Shown here piece after piece: positions 34,348 through 44,384 of a stretch of 64,000 nt of DNA (the first letter of the stretch is position 1; the number at the start of each line of letters is the position of its first letter). The stretch comes from Clostridium_AD sp937920395 (GTDB taxonomy: Bacteria > Bacillota > Clostridia > Clostridiales > Clostridiaceae): NCBI GenBank assembly GCA_052274345.1, contig DAVZGP010000016.1, positions 1 through 64,000 of the forward strand, in the 5' to 3' direction. A program made the position numbers and the translations under genes. The notes beneath the pieces are model-generated. The model did not search any database. It saw nothing but the letters and a program-made list of their open reading frames with translations, and had not been told where the DNA came from.

Positions 34348-34902
34348 TTAATTTTTAGCATAATAAATTTTTGTAACATCAGTATTTTGTGGCAATATAC
34401 TTACAGAAGCAAGGTTATTAATCAAAAAATCAAACCCTATCACATAATCTTTAGCATTAGTATTACCATCAATTAAAACCTTTAACATCCCAAGATTTGC
34501 AGATGATAAAAAATCTAAACTGGTTAATGAATTACCTATTACTTGATCTGATAGAAGAGTACCCGCTATATTGTATGTTTGCTTAAATAGATACTTGCTC
34601 GTTCCAGTTGTTTTTGGTTTGAACGTTAGGGCATAATAAACACTATTAGTTTGGGGAATTGCTGCTGGTGTAATAGTAATAGTATTAGCATTTCTTAATT
34701 CTCTTTTAATATAATTTGAAACTAATCTTACATCTTGCTGATTATAACTTTGATTCAAAGACATTTTATATGATTTACTGCCATAACTACTGATAGAAAA
34801 AATTATTCCCACTACTATTGACATTATTGCCATAACTACTATAAGCTCTATTAGGGTGAAACCATTGTCTTTTTTGACTTTATTAATAATAATCTCCTCC
34901 AA
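34348..34902 (-). CDS. Minor pilin / prepilin-like protein (PilW-like)
   Basis: 184 residues with a type III prepilin leader (KKDNG^FTLIELIVVMAIMSIV; Glu5 present), a transmembrane helix and a C-terminal beta domain. Last of three minor-pilin-like genes. Such proteins prime or cap pilus assembly after cleavage by the prepilin peptidase, which is not encoded in the window. Confidence 0.88.
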   Translation of the reverse strand: MEEIIINKVKKDNGFTLIELIVVMAIMSIVVGIIFSISSYGSKSYKMSLNQSYNQQDVRLVSNYIKRELRNANTITITPAAIPQTNSVYYALTFKPKTTGTSKYLFKQTYNIAGTLLSDQVIGNSLTSLDFLSSANLGMLKVLIDGNTNAKDYVIGFDFLINNLASVSILPQNTDVTKIYYAKN

Positions 34903-34914
34903 TCCCAGCTCAAA

Positions 34915-35262
34915 TTAATTATCAGGAACAAAAGAGGTTAGGGTTGTTTGACCGTTATTAACGGTAATCGTTTTTCCTGAAATAGGGGTAGTACTTACTA
35001 TATTACCATCAGAGAATTGTATAGTGATTTGTGTTGTGGTCTTGGTAAAGTTCGTACTTCCAGAGTTAACATCTTGTATCGCACTATCAATTTTAGTTTG
35101 GGCATCAAAAACATTTTTAGTTTTGGAACCTGAAGAAATTATGTTTTTATAAGTACCTAAAAAAATAGGCAAACATCCAACAGTCACAATGCTAATGATA
35201 GCTATTGCTACAATTAGTTCTACTAATGTTAATCCTTTTTTCTTGTTATAAGAAAGTCTCAT
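34915..35262 (-). CDS. Minor pilin / prepilin-like protein (PilV-like)
   Basis: 115 residues: leader KKKG^LTLVELIVAIAIISIV with Glu5, then a small Thr/Ser-rich domain. The start at 35262 is supported by AGAGGATG; the open frame reaches 35304, into the upstream gene. It stops 12 bases before the next gene. Confidence 0.85.
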   Translation of the reverse strand: MRLSYNKKKGLTLVELIVAIAIISIVTVGCLPIFLGTYKNIISSGSKTKNVFDAQTKIDSAIQDVNSGSTNFTKTTTQITIQFSDGNIVSTTPISGKTITVNNGQTTLTSFVPDN

Positions 35263-35294
35263 AAAATCACATCCTCTTAAATTTAGATATCTTT

Positions 35295-36629
35295 TTACTT
35301 CCAATTTGGAGTTGAATAAATGGTACTAGTTGAAGAAGTTGTTGCACCTGGTATTTGTACTAATACAGGATATGGTGGCATGTTCACTGTTCCACTCTCT
35401 ACAGTCACTGTCTTGCCTATAAGTGAACTATTAATTGTTGTATTAATTGTGATGTCTGCAAGTGGGGCATATATTAAATTTGGACCAGTAACGGTTCCAT
35501 TGCTAATTGTAACAGTACTACCTGCTGTAAAAATATCACCTGTAACCACTGATCCACCAACAATATTAAGGTTTGCTGTATTTGAAGATAATGATCCATT
35601 AATATTGGTTCCGTTGCCTATATCAAATAGGTTAGTACCGTTATAGTAAAGCTTAAAATGACTCTTATCTCCACCAGAATTAACTGGTCCCTTTATAAAA
35701 ATAGAATTATCAACATATAAGTTTAAATTATGATTACCTATAAGTATGATGCTACCATCATAAATATTTAAGTTTCCGATTCGAAGGTTAATATCTCCAT
35801 AACTGGTATCTACCTTAAGAATAGCGCCACTTACTATATTAATTTTAGCATAATAGCAACTTTGTGTAATTGTTCCAGAAGACGAAAGTTCAGCAAATGT
35901 TAAGTTACCAGGAAAACTTGGGAAACTTGGTAGTGTTGGTGCTGGATATACTAGTGTACCATCAAATGTTTTTATTGTCGGTTTTGGACTTTTGTAATCG
36001 CTAGTTTTAGTAATTATTATATCCGGATTTCCCCCAGATGGAATATAAATATTAGAAATGTTGCTACTACTAAGACCCCAATCAAATTTAATTGCACCTG
36101 GAGCTGATGAACTAGTACCAACATCTCCATTTACGTAGCTGGTAATATTAACTCTATTTCTCCCATAAATCGCAGTATTTATTTGAGTAGTAGCATTAGT
36201 ATTGGTTGTTGTAGTTGTTTTGTTTAAAACTACAGTTGCATTATCAATAACATATGAAGTAGTTCCGTCGGGATTTTTACCATTTGCAACACTGCCTGTT
36301 GATGCAATTAATAATTGTTTTTGATCTGAAGTTTGAGTTAATGTAACTTGAAATGTCCCTCCTCCAAAATTCTGTACAATAGAATGAACTGGAAAAATCT
36401 CAGAATTAAAATTATCTAAACCTGAGCCTGTTAATGAAGTTATCCATTTTTCAGTCGCGGAAGCGCCAGCTCTCGCAATATAATAAGCTTGTGTCTTCTT
36501 TTGCTGAGATGAAGCTTGTTTAGCTTCATAAACCATGCTGGTACCCAAAATTGCAATCAAGCTAAACAAAAATGCAGATATTACAATAGCTAATACCAAA
36601 GCAAACCCTTTATTTTTTTTCGGTATCAT
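35295..36629 (-). CDS. PilX-like pilus assembly protein
   Basis: 444 residues. The N terminus KKNKG^FALVLAIVISAFLFS and QQKKTQAYYIARAGA match the PilX N-terminal family of prepilin-like proteins. The remainder is rich in beta repeats (GNLNIYDGSIILIGNHN; TVTISNGTVTGPN), suggesting a beta-helix tip domain exposed outside the cell. GGGAG precedes the ATG. Confidence 0.85.
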   Translation of the reverse strand: MIPKKNKGFALVLAIVISAFLFSLIAILGTSMVYEAKQASSQQKKTQAYYIARAGASATEKWITSLTGSGLDNFNSEIFPVHSIVQNFGGGTFQVTLTQTSDQKQLLIASTGSVANGKNPDGTTSYVIDNATVVLNKTTTTTNTNATTQINTAIYGRNRVNITSYVNGDVGTSSSAPGAIKFDWGLSSSNISNIYIPSGGNPDIIITKTSDYKSPKPTIKTFDGTLVYPAPTLPSFPSFPGNLTFAELSSSGTITQSCYYAKINIVSGAILKVDTSYGDINLRIGNLNIYDGSIILIGNHNLNLYVDNSIFIKGPVNSGGDKSHFKLYYNGTNLFDIGNGTNINGSLSSNTANLNIVGGSVVTGDIFTAGSTVTISNGTVTGPNLIYAPLADITINTTINSSLIGKTVTVESGTVNMPPYPVLVQIPGATTSSTSTIYSTPNWK

Positions 36630-37097
36630 AGGTTACAACTCCCTTTTTAAAAAATAACTTTAATTTTACTCCTATTTTCCTCAGAAATATAGTTCATAAG
36701 AACATTTCTACCACTAAGTTTTACAGTCAATTCGGTGTGTTTTGTATAGAAAGTAGAGCCAGTAGGTTTCAATCACTAACTCTTTCTCCTTTTGTGAAGG
36801 TCGGTTACACTATTACAATTTGTTCATGACCCCCGGCGGGGATTTGTTATTATGACACACGTTGTTCCTTGCTAAGAACATGAGAGACTAAACTTAATTT
36901 TTTTATTACTATGTTGCTTGATCATTAGAAGTACTTTAATAAATTAGTTGTTTAAATTAATAGTAAATTTAACTCATTACCTTTTCACACTATAAAGACA
37001 TATTTTTATTAGCTCTGTCTTTCAATATGCTATAACAAATTATTAAAGAAACTAGGACAAATTTCTACACATTTCTATTCACTTATATATATATAAT
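36630..37097. other. Gap between pilO and the minor pilins, structured RNA likely
   Basis: No gene. On the minus strand it contains CCCCGCCGGGGG (36829-36840), a strong GC hairpin in AT-rich sequence, followed by TCATGAACAAA, and further on GTGTAACCGACCTTCAC. A similar hairpin plus ACATTAACAAA follows pilA (about 40237-40255). The gap is probably a separate leader or processing region for the minor pilin genes. Confidence 0.5.
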
Positions 37098-38450
37098 TTA
37101 TTTTCTAACAACCGAAATATCACCTTTTTCCTTTAATATACTAATCCTCGGTTTATTTTTATCATCACCTGAAATATTCACAAGAATACTTTTGTCAGTA
37201 TCATTGGTAATTCTAATGTTTGCTCCTGATAAATCTGAACTTGTTCCTCTAATTTGTGAAATCATATTCAAAACTATATTTCCCCCATTAGGTATAAATT
37301 CAATAAAGTTATTAAAATTTTTAGGATATGATTGTGTACCTGTTTTGTATTTATAATAATACTTAGATCCAATTTTTGTGAAATAAAACTCCACTAATTC
37401 TATTCCAGTATTATTTGAATAAACATATGATTTCATTGACTCCTCTTTTGCTTTTTCAATTGTTATAGTATGTAAATTATTAGTTGTTTTAGGTTTTGCA
37501 TTTAGACTAAAATCACTTTTAACTTCAGCTTTTGCAACTGTATTTACACTTTTAGTTGCCGTGCTTACGTTGTTTGTTATCGAACTTGTACTGTTAGTAG
37601 CTGTGTTTGCAATATTATTTGTTACTGTTGGTGTACTAACCAGTATTGAGGAAGATGATCCAACATACGGATTTCCACTACCACTAGGTGCTTTAGCATC
37701 CCACTTAAATTCGTCTTTATTATTAAGTTTAGGCACTCCATAAAAATCTAATACAATGGTTCCTATTACATTGCTACCTTGAGCTCCAGTTATGTTTATA
37801 TTATTAATAACTATCTTTTTATTATAACTTTCTACTTTCCCTATAAAACTTATAAGTTCATCATATGTACCCTTAACACTAAGTGTAGTTTCCATTTTAT
37901 ATGCACCGATAATCTTTGTGTTATTAATGCTTGTGCTATTATTATTGATGTTTGTACTAGAATTACTAGTGTTCGTTGTTACGCTACTAGTATCTTTTGT
38001 AGATGTACCATTAAAATCGCCTACTAACTTGTCTAATTCATTGGTAGTATTTGTACCACTGGCTACAGTATTTGCAGTTTTGCTAGTATCTACTGCAGTT
38101 GCATTTTCACTGCTTACTTCTGAGAATCCTAATACATCTGCTTGAATCTTACTATCATTAATCATTTTATTTAATATAACTATGATTTCTTCCTGCTTTA
38201 TTGATGGAAACAATTTATCTGTTTTACTAAGGATTTTAGAATTTAAATCTGCATATTCTTCATTCTTTTGATCCTTTAATGCAATCTTTGTTTTAGCTTG
38301 CTCCCATTTTTGAGAATATGTATCTCTACTTGCTTTTAACTCAGTTATTTTTTGAGTTTGTTTCATATAAATAAATTGATAAAAACAATATCCTAATAAA
38401 ATTATCAATAAAGCTCCTATTAACATTTGTTCCCTTTTAGTTACTTTCAT
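37098..38450 (-). CDS. pilO: PilO-like protein with long extension
   Basis: 450 residues, over twice the usual PilO length of about 200. The first 240 residues fit PilO: a membrane segment (QMLIGALLIILLGYCFYQFI), coiled coil and ferredoxin-like domain (METTLSVKGTYDELISFIGK). Ser/Thr/Asn-rich linkers (about 120-170 and 255-300) then lead to a second domain (YVYSNNTGIELVEFYFTKIG; NGGNIVLNMISQ). The ATG at 38450 overlaps the pilN end. It joins PilM and PilN in the inner-membrane platform. Confidence 0.82.
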   Translation of the reverse strand: MKVTKREQMLIGALLIILLGYCFYQFIYMKQTQKITELKASRDTYSQKWEQAKTKIALKDQKNEEYADLNSKILSKTDKLFPSIKQEEIIVILNKMINDSKIQADVLGFSEVSSENATAVDTSKTANTVASGTNTTNELDKLVGDFNGTSTKDTSSVTTNTSNSSTNINNNSTSINNTKIIGAYKMETTLSVKGTYDELISFIGKVESYNKKIVINNINITGAQGSNVIGTIVLDFYGVPKLNNKDEFKWDAKAPSGSGNPYVGSSSSILVSTPTVTNNIANTATNSTSSITNNVSTATKSVNTVAKAEVKSDFSLNAKPKTTNNLHTITIEKAKEESMKSYVYSNNTGIELVEFYFTKIGSKYYYKYKTGTQSYPKNFNNFIEFIPNGGNIVLNMISQIRGTSSDLSGANIRITNDTDKSILVNISGDDKNKPRISILKEKGDISVVRK

Positions 38451-39009
38451 TATTATCAACTTCCTTTAAAATACAATTAGCACTAAAAGTTAAATTTGCA
38501 TTCCCTGTTAATGGTGAATTTATAGTTGTAACATTAACGTCTTTTATCACATCTAATTTTTTCAAACTACGCTCAAATACTGCTATAGATTCTCTATCTT
38601 TTGCTTCTGCTTGAAGTTGCACTCCATTTGCATTTAAAGTCATTAACTTAAAATACATACCTTCTGGAACACAGGAGTTTATTTCATTTATTGCCTTATT
38701 ACCTACAAAATCATTATCATTTAGACCATTACTAATGTTTGACACTATACCATAATATTTATTCATTATAACTAACTTTTTTTCATCATTTGTCGCTTGA
38801 TTTAACTTAACAATATTATCTTTTGAATTTAAATTTTGCTGTATATATGTAATTTCAGAATTTAAATTACTTATTTTAAAATAATTAGATGTATACGTGA
38901 AAACAATCAATAATACTAAACCGGCTAATACTATACCCGCATAAAAATATTCTTTTTTAAAATCTTTTTTACCTCCTGTATAAGAGTCAAAAAAATTAAA
39001 ATCGTTCAT
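38437..39009 (-). CDS. pilN: PilN-like protein
   Basis: 190 residues: short cytoplasmic N terminus (NDFNFF, the PilM-binding end), one membrane segment (YAGIVLAGLVLLIVFTY), coiled coil and a small periplasmic-side domain (GVQLQAEAKDRESIAVFE). Start at 39009 with AGGTG upstream. Confidence 0.85.
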   Translation of the reverse strand: MNDFNFFDSYTGGKKDFKKEYFYAGIVLAGLVLLIVFTYTSNYFKISNLNSEITYIQQNLNSKDNIVKLNQATNDEKKLVIMNKYYGIVSNISNGLNDNDFVGNKAINEINSCVPEGMYFKLMTLNANGVQLQAEAKDRESIAVFERSLKKLDVIKDVNVTTINSPLTGNANLTFSANCILKEVDNNESN

Positions 39010-39018
39010 AAATTTCAC

Positions 39019-40104
39019 CTACCTTAGCCTTATTATCGCTCCTATAGCATTCAAAAATTTGCTTAATTCATCATCTATTCTAGTCGGATTCACATTAGAG
39101 ACCTTTATTTTAGACCAATTTACATTACTTAAGTTATGTATTCGGGTAATAGGTAGGTTTACAATGTCTTTCATAAATATCTCTATACCCTTAAGATTAG
39201 AACTTCCACCATAAATATATATTTTGTCTATTATATTTCCTTCTTTTTTGTTTTTATAATAATTAAGTAATTTTTCTATTTCGTGAGTCCAATTTTTTAC
39301 CTGTGCTTTTGCAATATCGTTTACCATGGAACTTTGTATATCACTTAAAGCTTCTCTTGATAAATTACAAATTTTAATTTTTTGATTCTCTGCTTCTTCC
39401 TCTGATATAGATAATTGCTTAGCAATATCTATATCTATAAGAGAGCCACCATAATTAATAATTCTAGTAAACAAAACATTTCCCTCTGAAATAATATTTA
39501 CATTTATAAAATCATGCCCTAAATCTATTACTGCAACAGTATCATCTAAACTGTAATTTTCATCGTTAACTTGTATATTATCAATAAATAATTTATTAAT
39601 GCTGTTTGAACTTATATCTAATGCTACTGCATTACCCTTTAATTCCTTTATCAAATTATAATATCCATCTACCATAGTTTTAGGATATACCACTACTGCA
39701 AATTTTGCCTGCTTTATATTTTCATCTTCAAACTCTTCTAATATTTTATATTGCATTATATAATCATCAAACTTAATTGGTAAATATCTTTCCATCTGAA
39801 ACTTTATTATAGAATCCATATCCTCTTTTTTTGCTACCGGAATATCAATGTCTCTAGTTATAACCGTTGTACTTTTGGTAGTTATAATAATATTTTTACA
39901 TTTTATATTTTCCACTTGCAAAACATCTGAAATTCCATTTTTCAATTTAGTTACATCTAATATATTTCCATCATGATAACACCCTATTGGAGTAATCATA
40001 GTAATGGCTTTTTCTATAGTAACGTTTCTTCTATTTTGTGTTCCTAAAACTATTTTTATATTTTGTGAACCTATGTCTATGGATAAGACTTTTGAGTTGA
40101 ACAT
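39019..40104 (-). CDS. pilM: PilM, actin-like ATPase
   Basis: 361 residues of the actin/FtsA-like fold: SIDIGSQNIKIVLG (phosphate 1), VIDLGHDFINVNII (phosphate 2) and IYGGSSNLKGIEIF (adenosine). A cytoplasmic ring component that binds PilN and links it to the motor. AGAGGTG precedes the ATG. Confidence 0.92.
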   Translation of the reverse strand: MFNSKVLSIDIGSQNIKIVLGTQNRRNVTIEKAITMITPIGCYHDGNILDVTKLKNGISDVLQVENIKCKNIIITTKSTTVITRDIDIPVAKKEDMDSIIKFQMERYLPIKFDDYIMQYKILEEFEDENIKQAKFAVVVYPKTMVDGYYNLIKELKGNAVALDISSNSINKLFIDNIQVNDENYSLDDTVAVIDLGHDFINVNIISEGNVLFTRIINYGGSLIDIDIAKQLSISEEEAENQKIKICNLSREALSDIQSSMVNDIAKAQVKNWTHEIEKLLNYYKNKKEGNIIDKIYIYGGSSNLKGIEIFMKDIVNLPITRIHNLSNVNWSKIKVSNVNPTRIDDELSKFLNAIGAIIRLR

Positions 40105-40224
40105 TGGTGGTCACCTCTTTTAGTGTATTTATTTAAATAAGCAATATTAACTTCCAGTTATTATTACTTACCCTAAGGTCGTAATTATAACTAGAAGTTT
40201 GTATTTGTTCAAATCAATATTATT

Positions 40225-40271
40225 AATCAAAGTTTGTTAATGTCCCCCGAAGGGTTGAACTTGCTATTTTC
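40225..40271 (-). other. Hairpin downstream of pilA
   Basis: On the minus strand AGCAAGTTCAACCC, then TTCGGGGGACATTAACAAAC, follow the pilA stop closely. ATAGCAAGTTCAACC recurs exactly at 34261-34275, and CCC...GGGGG(T/A)CAT(G/T)AACAAA at about 36820-36840. A processing or stabilising element is likely, since pilin mRNA is often more abundant than the rest of the operon. Confidence 0.45.
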
Positions 40272-40754
40272 CTATTGTGGAAATACTTTTGTGCTGTTAG
40301 TGTTAGGACCCGCATATACTTTAACATCACCTGAATCAGATATTGTTATTGCCCAATCAGTACCAGTTGAAGTCTTGGGTACACTTTGAAGATTATTAGC
40401 GATATTGGCGGCTATTGTGTCACTAAGACCTGTACCATCTCCTGAAGGCATTATCGCAGAAGTTCCAGGTGCTACTCCTGTTGTAGAACCTTTTAGAAAT
40501 ATTAGCCCTGACGAATTTTGAGCAGGAAGTGCTATTTTATCATCTGATATTAATGTTGCAACAGCTGTAGCAATGATTTTGCCTGATGCTATATCAGCCT
40601 TAGCCTTAGCCGTAGCTTGGAACCCACTTAGTCTTGGAATCGCAATAGCAGCTAAAATCCCCAAAATTGCAATAACTACAATAAGTTCGATTAAAGTAAA
40701 CCCTTTTCTCTTCTTTTTCTTAATTACATCCATTTTCATTATGCTCATTTCCAT
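40272..40754 (-). CDS. pilA: Major type IV pilin
   Basis: 160 residues. Leader of 17 residues rich in Lys/Arg, cleavage at KRKG^FTLIELIVVIAILG, Glu5 present, then the canonical alpha1 helix and a Gly/Ser/Thr-rich globular domain. GGGGGAATTATTA before the ATG fixes the start. It lies between pilC and pilM with long gaps on both sides, which suggests its own transcript. Confidence 0.93.
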   Translation of the reverse strand: MEMSIMKMDVIKKKKRKGFTLIELIVVIAILGILAAIAIPRLSGFQATAKAKADIASGKIIATAVATLISDDKIALPAQNSSGLIFLKGSTTGVAPGTSAIMPSGDGTGLSDTIAANIANNLQSVPKTSTGTDWAITISDSGDVKVYAGPNTNSTKVFPQ

Positions 40755-41007
40755 TAATAATTCCCCCTAATAAATAAATTTTTATATAATAACGATAAAA
40801 CTACAAAACTTTTTTGTTACTAATATTTGTACTATACATGTTATTATTTTGTAGTTTTATCATATTAATCATCTCCTGCGGAGCTGTAATATCAACGACT
40901 TCAGAATGTGATTTAGACATCCACTGAAGTTTTAATTTTGCTATGGTAGTTAACTCCCACTTATAGTAGTAGGAGACTTTCCTTCTGAAATGTCGTTAAT
41001 CAAATTA
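40755..41007 (-). promoter_or_regulatory. Structured leader of pilA
   Basis: On the minus strand CTCCTAC/GTGGGAG form a hairpin (about 40954-40975), AACGAC/GTCGTT close a larger loop, CTCCGCAGGAG forms another, and ATAAAACTACAAAA (40847-40860) pairs perfectly with TTTTGTAGTTTTAT (40795-40808) just before the ribosome binding site. A 66-codon frame without a good start runs through it. No known riboswitch signature was recognised. Confidence 0.45.
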
Positions 41008-42216
41008 TTATTGAACTGTACTAGACATAGAAAATATTGGTAGCATCATTGCAATTACTATAAATCCTACAATTACTCCCATTACTACAATCATAAGCGG
41101 CTCTAGCATTGTAGTCATTTTCTTTATTGATGTCTCTAGCTCCTCATCATAAAAGTTTGCAGTCTTATCCAATATATCGTCTAGTGAACCAGATTCTTCA
41201 CCTATTTTTATCATTGAATGTAACATCATTGGGAATATTGATTCTGATCCCAATGCTTCGGCTAAAGATACACCTCTTAGTACTTTTTCCTTGATTTTTT
41301 CTAAAGCATTTTCTGCCACTTTATTACCCACTACTTTTTGCACAACTTCTAGTGCTTGTACCAAGGGTACACCACTAGCTATTACTGTAGATAAAGTTCT
41401 AGTAAATCTAGATACAATTGCTTTTTCTGTAAGATCTTTAACTACTGGCAGTTTCAATTTTATTTTATCTAGTGATAACCTGCCTTGTGGAGTATTTATA
41501 TATTTCTGCATACCATAAATTGCTCCACCTACAACTACAATTATAATGTACCATTTAGTTAATATAAATTGACTTATTCCCATAACTATTCTCGTAGGTG
41601 CTGGTAACGCTACCCCTGAGCTTGCAAACATTCCTGTAAAGGTAGGCATTATAAAGGTTAAAAGAAAAACCACTATTACCACTACTAACCCTGATAGTAC
41701 CATTGGATAAACCATAGCACTTTTAAGTTGGTTATTTGTTTTATTTTCTTTTTCAAAGTGGGAGGCCATCCTACTCATTATTATATCGAGATTACCACTG
41801 ACTTCCCCTGTATTAATCATATTTATAAGTAAATCTGGAAACACATCTCTATGTTTACCCATTGAATCTGAAAGAGATACTCCCTTTTGCAGATCATCAT
41901 GTACTTCATATAAACTTTTCTTTAATTTCTTATTTTCAGTTTGTTTTTTTAGTATATCTAATGCATTAGCAATATTGGCACCTGCATTTATCATTGTGTG
42001 AAATTGTCTACAAAAAATGTATAAGTCCTTTGTTTTGACCTTGTCAAAAGATTCAAATAGATCCTTTTGCTCACGTTCTAATACTTCTTTAATTTCAATT
42101 GGATAGTAATTATTATCCTCTATCATTGCTAACACTTCATTTTTACTATTAGCTTTATATGTTGCTTCTATTTTTCGACCTTGATGATCCATAACTTTAT
42201 ACTTAAAAGTAGGCAC
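41008..42216 (-). CDS. pilC: PilC, pilus inner-membrane platform protein
   Basis: 402 residues with two GspF domains (FCRQFHTMINAGANIANAL, then SRFTRTLSTVIASGVPLVQ) and three membrane segments. It starts 14 bases after the pilB stop. It couples the PilB motor to pilin extraction from the membrane. Confidence 0.93.
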   Translation of the reverse strand: MPTFKYKVMDHQGRKIEATYKANSKNEVLAMIEDNNYYPIEIKEVLEREQKDLFESFDKVKTKDLYIFCRQFHTMINAGANIANALDILKKQTENKKLKKSLYEVHDDLQKGVSLSDSMGKHRDVFPDLLINMINTGEVSGNLDIIMSRMASHFEKENKTNNQLKSAMVYPMVLSGLVVVIVVFLLTFIMPTFTGMFASSGVALPAPTRIVMGISQFILTKWYIIIVVVGGAIYGMQKYINTPQGRLSLDKIKLKLPVVKDLTEKAIVSRFTRTLSTVIASGVPLVQALEVVQKVVGNKVAENALEKIKEKVLRGVSLAEALGSESIFPMMLHSMIKIGEESGSLDDILDKTANFYDEELETSIKKMTTMLEPLMIVVMGVIVGFIVIAMMLPIFSMSSTVQ

Positions 42217-42229
42217 CTACTCACCCCCA

Positions 42230-43918
42230 TTATTCTTTCAAGAACGCTATCTTAGCCAGTTCCTCAACTGTTGTCATTCCTTTTAACACTAAATCAGTAC
42301 AAGATATTCTTAGCGTTTTCATCCCTTTTTCTATGCTTATGTCTCTTATTTCATCAACACTTGCATTACGCATTATGTACTCTCTGTGTGTGCGGGTTAC
42401 TTCCATAATTTCATATACACCTATTCTTCCAGAGTATCCACTGTTGTTGCAGTGTCCACAACCTTTGCCTTTGTGAATTAGTAATTCCTCAGCCGAGTGA
42501 ATACCTAAGATTTCTTTTTCAAATTCTGATGCAGCGTAAATCTCACTACACATTGGGCATATTCTCTTAACAAGTCTTTGTGATATTATACCTGCTATTG
42601 CACTTGCTACTAGGTATGGTTGTATGTCCATATCTATAAGCCGTACAATCGCTGAAGGTGCATCGTTAGTGTGTATTGTACTTAACACAATATGGCCCGT
42701 TATTGAAGCCCTTGTAGCAATTTCCGCTGTTTCATTATCCCTTATTTCGCCTATCATAACAACATCAGGATCTTGCCTTAAAATTGATCTTAAACCAGAT
42801 GCAAATGTTAGGCCTGCCTTGGGATTTACGTTTACTTGATTTATTCCATCTACTACGTACTCTACAGGATCTTCTACTGTTATAATATTCTTACTGTTAT
42901 CATTTAATTCACTTAATAATGTATATAAGGTAGTTGATTTTCCACTACCTGTAGGCCCAGTAACTAAAATTATTCCATACGGATTTTTAAGTATTCTTTC
43001 TACTTTTTCTAAGTCATCTTCATTCATACCCAGTTTTTCTTTACCAACCAAAAAATTTTCTCTGTCTAGTACCCTAATAACAACCTTTTCACCATGAATT
43101 GTTGGCAAAGTTGATACACGCAAATCTACCTTCTTATTATCTAGAATTGTTAAAATCCTACCATCCTGTGGAATTCTTTTTTCTGCAATATTTAATTCTG
43201 CGAGTATTTTTATACGAGTTATAAAAGCATTAAATATATCTTTATTGTATTTAGATATTTCTTTTAAAGTACCATCTATTCTGTATCTTACTTTTATGTA
43301 ACTTTCAAAAGGTTCTATATGAATATCACTAGCTTTAAGTTTTATTGCATCACTAATTATAGAATCAACAAGTCTAACCGCTGGTGCACTTTTTATATCA
43401 TCTAATTGTGCTTTATTATCTTCCTTATCCTCATTTGTTTCTTGAGCTTTCGATAAATCGTCAGCAGCTTTTTTAGCACTTTGACTAGCATAATATACAT
43501 CAATTGCATTTTTAATTTCTTTTGTTGATGTAATAAATATTTCGACATCAAAGCCTGAAGATATTTTAACGTCATCTATCGCAAATATATTTAAAGGGTC
43601 AGACATGGCAATCTTTATTTTGTTTTCTTCCATACCAAACGCGACTAAGTTATACTTTTTTGAAATAACTTCTGGAATTAATTGAACAACCTTTTGCTCC
43701 ATCTCTTCCATATCTAAACGTACTCTTTTTATGCTTAATTGTTTCTCTAAAACTTCTAAAATATCTTCTTCAGTTAAAACCTCATCTTCAATAAGAAGTT
43801 CTCCTAGCCTTTTTCCAGTACCTTGCTGTCTTCTAAGTACTTTATTAAGTTGTTCATGAGTTATCTTCCCAGCTTCAACTAATAAATCACCCAATCTTTT
43901 TTTTGCCATATTCTTCAT
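42230..43918 (-). CDS. pilB: PilB, pilus extension ATPase
   Basis: 562 residues. N-terminal MshEN domain (about 1-150), a family known to bind cyclic di-GMP in some members, then the GspE ATPase with Walker A GPTGSGKSTTLYTL, Asp box, Walker B DPDVVMIGEIRD, His box and a zinc site (ICPMCS, CGHCNNSGY). ATG at 43918 after AAAGGGG. First gene of the pilus locus; no retraction ATPase pilT is seen. Confidence 0.93.
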   Translation of the reverse strand: MKNMAKKRLGDLLVEAGKITHEQLNKVLRRQQGTGKRLGELLIEDEVLTEEDILEVLEKQLSIKRVRLDMEEMEQKVVQLIPEVISKKYNLVAFGMEENKIKIAMSDPLNIFAIDDVKISSGFDVEIFITSTKEIKNAIDVYYASQSAKKAADDLSKAQETNEDKEDNKAQLDDIKSAPAVRLVDSIISDAIKLKASDIHIEPFESYIKVRYRIDGTLKEISKYNKDIFNAFITRIKILAELNIAEKRIPQDGRILTILDNKKVDLRVSTLPTIHGEKVVIRVLDRENFLVGKEKLGMNEDDLEKVERILKNPYGIILVTGPTGSGKSTTLYTLLSELNDNSKNIITVEDPVEYVVDGINQVNVNPKAGLTFASGLRSILRQDPDVVMIGEIRDNETAEIATRASITGHIVLSTIHTNDAPSAIVRLIDMDIQPYLVASAIAGIISQRLVKRICPMCSEIYAASEFEKEILGIHSAEELLIHKGKGCGHCNNSGYSGRIGVYEIMEVTRTHREYIMRNASVDEIRDISIEKGMKTLRISCTDLVLKGMTTVEELAKIAFLKE

Positions 43919-44344
43919 TGGCTATGCCCCTTTATTGACTATAATGTATATTGTTTTCATCTGTATTTTTACTATTAAATGTTTATATAATGTTTATATA
44001 TTATATACATTTTTCTATATTATACATTGTTTGTTATTCCTATGCAATATCATTTAAAAAAAATTTCCAATTTTTTAAAAGCTAGCTATAGCCTAGCGTG
44101 CTAGTGTTTTATTAGGGGGTAATAAAATTCTTTTAACTATTTACATAATAGTATAATTTAATACAAATTATTTGCTATATGTAATTTTTAAGTCTTAAAA
44201 ATTGAATTTGAATTAAATTATAATTTAAGCTGCTTAATATTATTAAATGCAAAACAAATTTGTTTACTCAATAATGATCGACATTGTTTTATTAATTTTT
44301 ATTCTAATAATTTTTATTTTATTAATTTCAATACAAAAAATTAT

Positions 44345-44384
44345 AACAGCCAATTTATATATAAAACTATAAATTGACTGTTAA
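44345..44384 (-). terminator. Terminator or attenuator upstream of pilB
   Basis: AACAGCCAATTTATA (44345-44359) pairs with TATAAATTGACTGTT (44370-44384), one G-U; ATAATTTTTTG follows on the minus strand. It lies 430 bases after the malic enzyme stop and 430 before pilB, so it ends a transcript with no coding gene near it. Confidence 0.65.

Noticed and set aside
36780..36900. Cyclic di-GMP-II riboswitch on the minus strand
   Set aside because: AACCGACC is present as in that class, but the preceding GGGCACU-type block and its pairing partner are missing, so the motif match looks accidental.
40780..40990. 66-codon frame between pilC and pilA
   Set aside because: No convincing start or ribosome binding site, and it overlaps several hairpins; a structured leader explains the region better.
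4084..44104. tRNA, rRNA or T-box elements
   Set aside because: Looked for T-arm and T-box motifs by eye across the window and found none; a covariance search was not possible.
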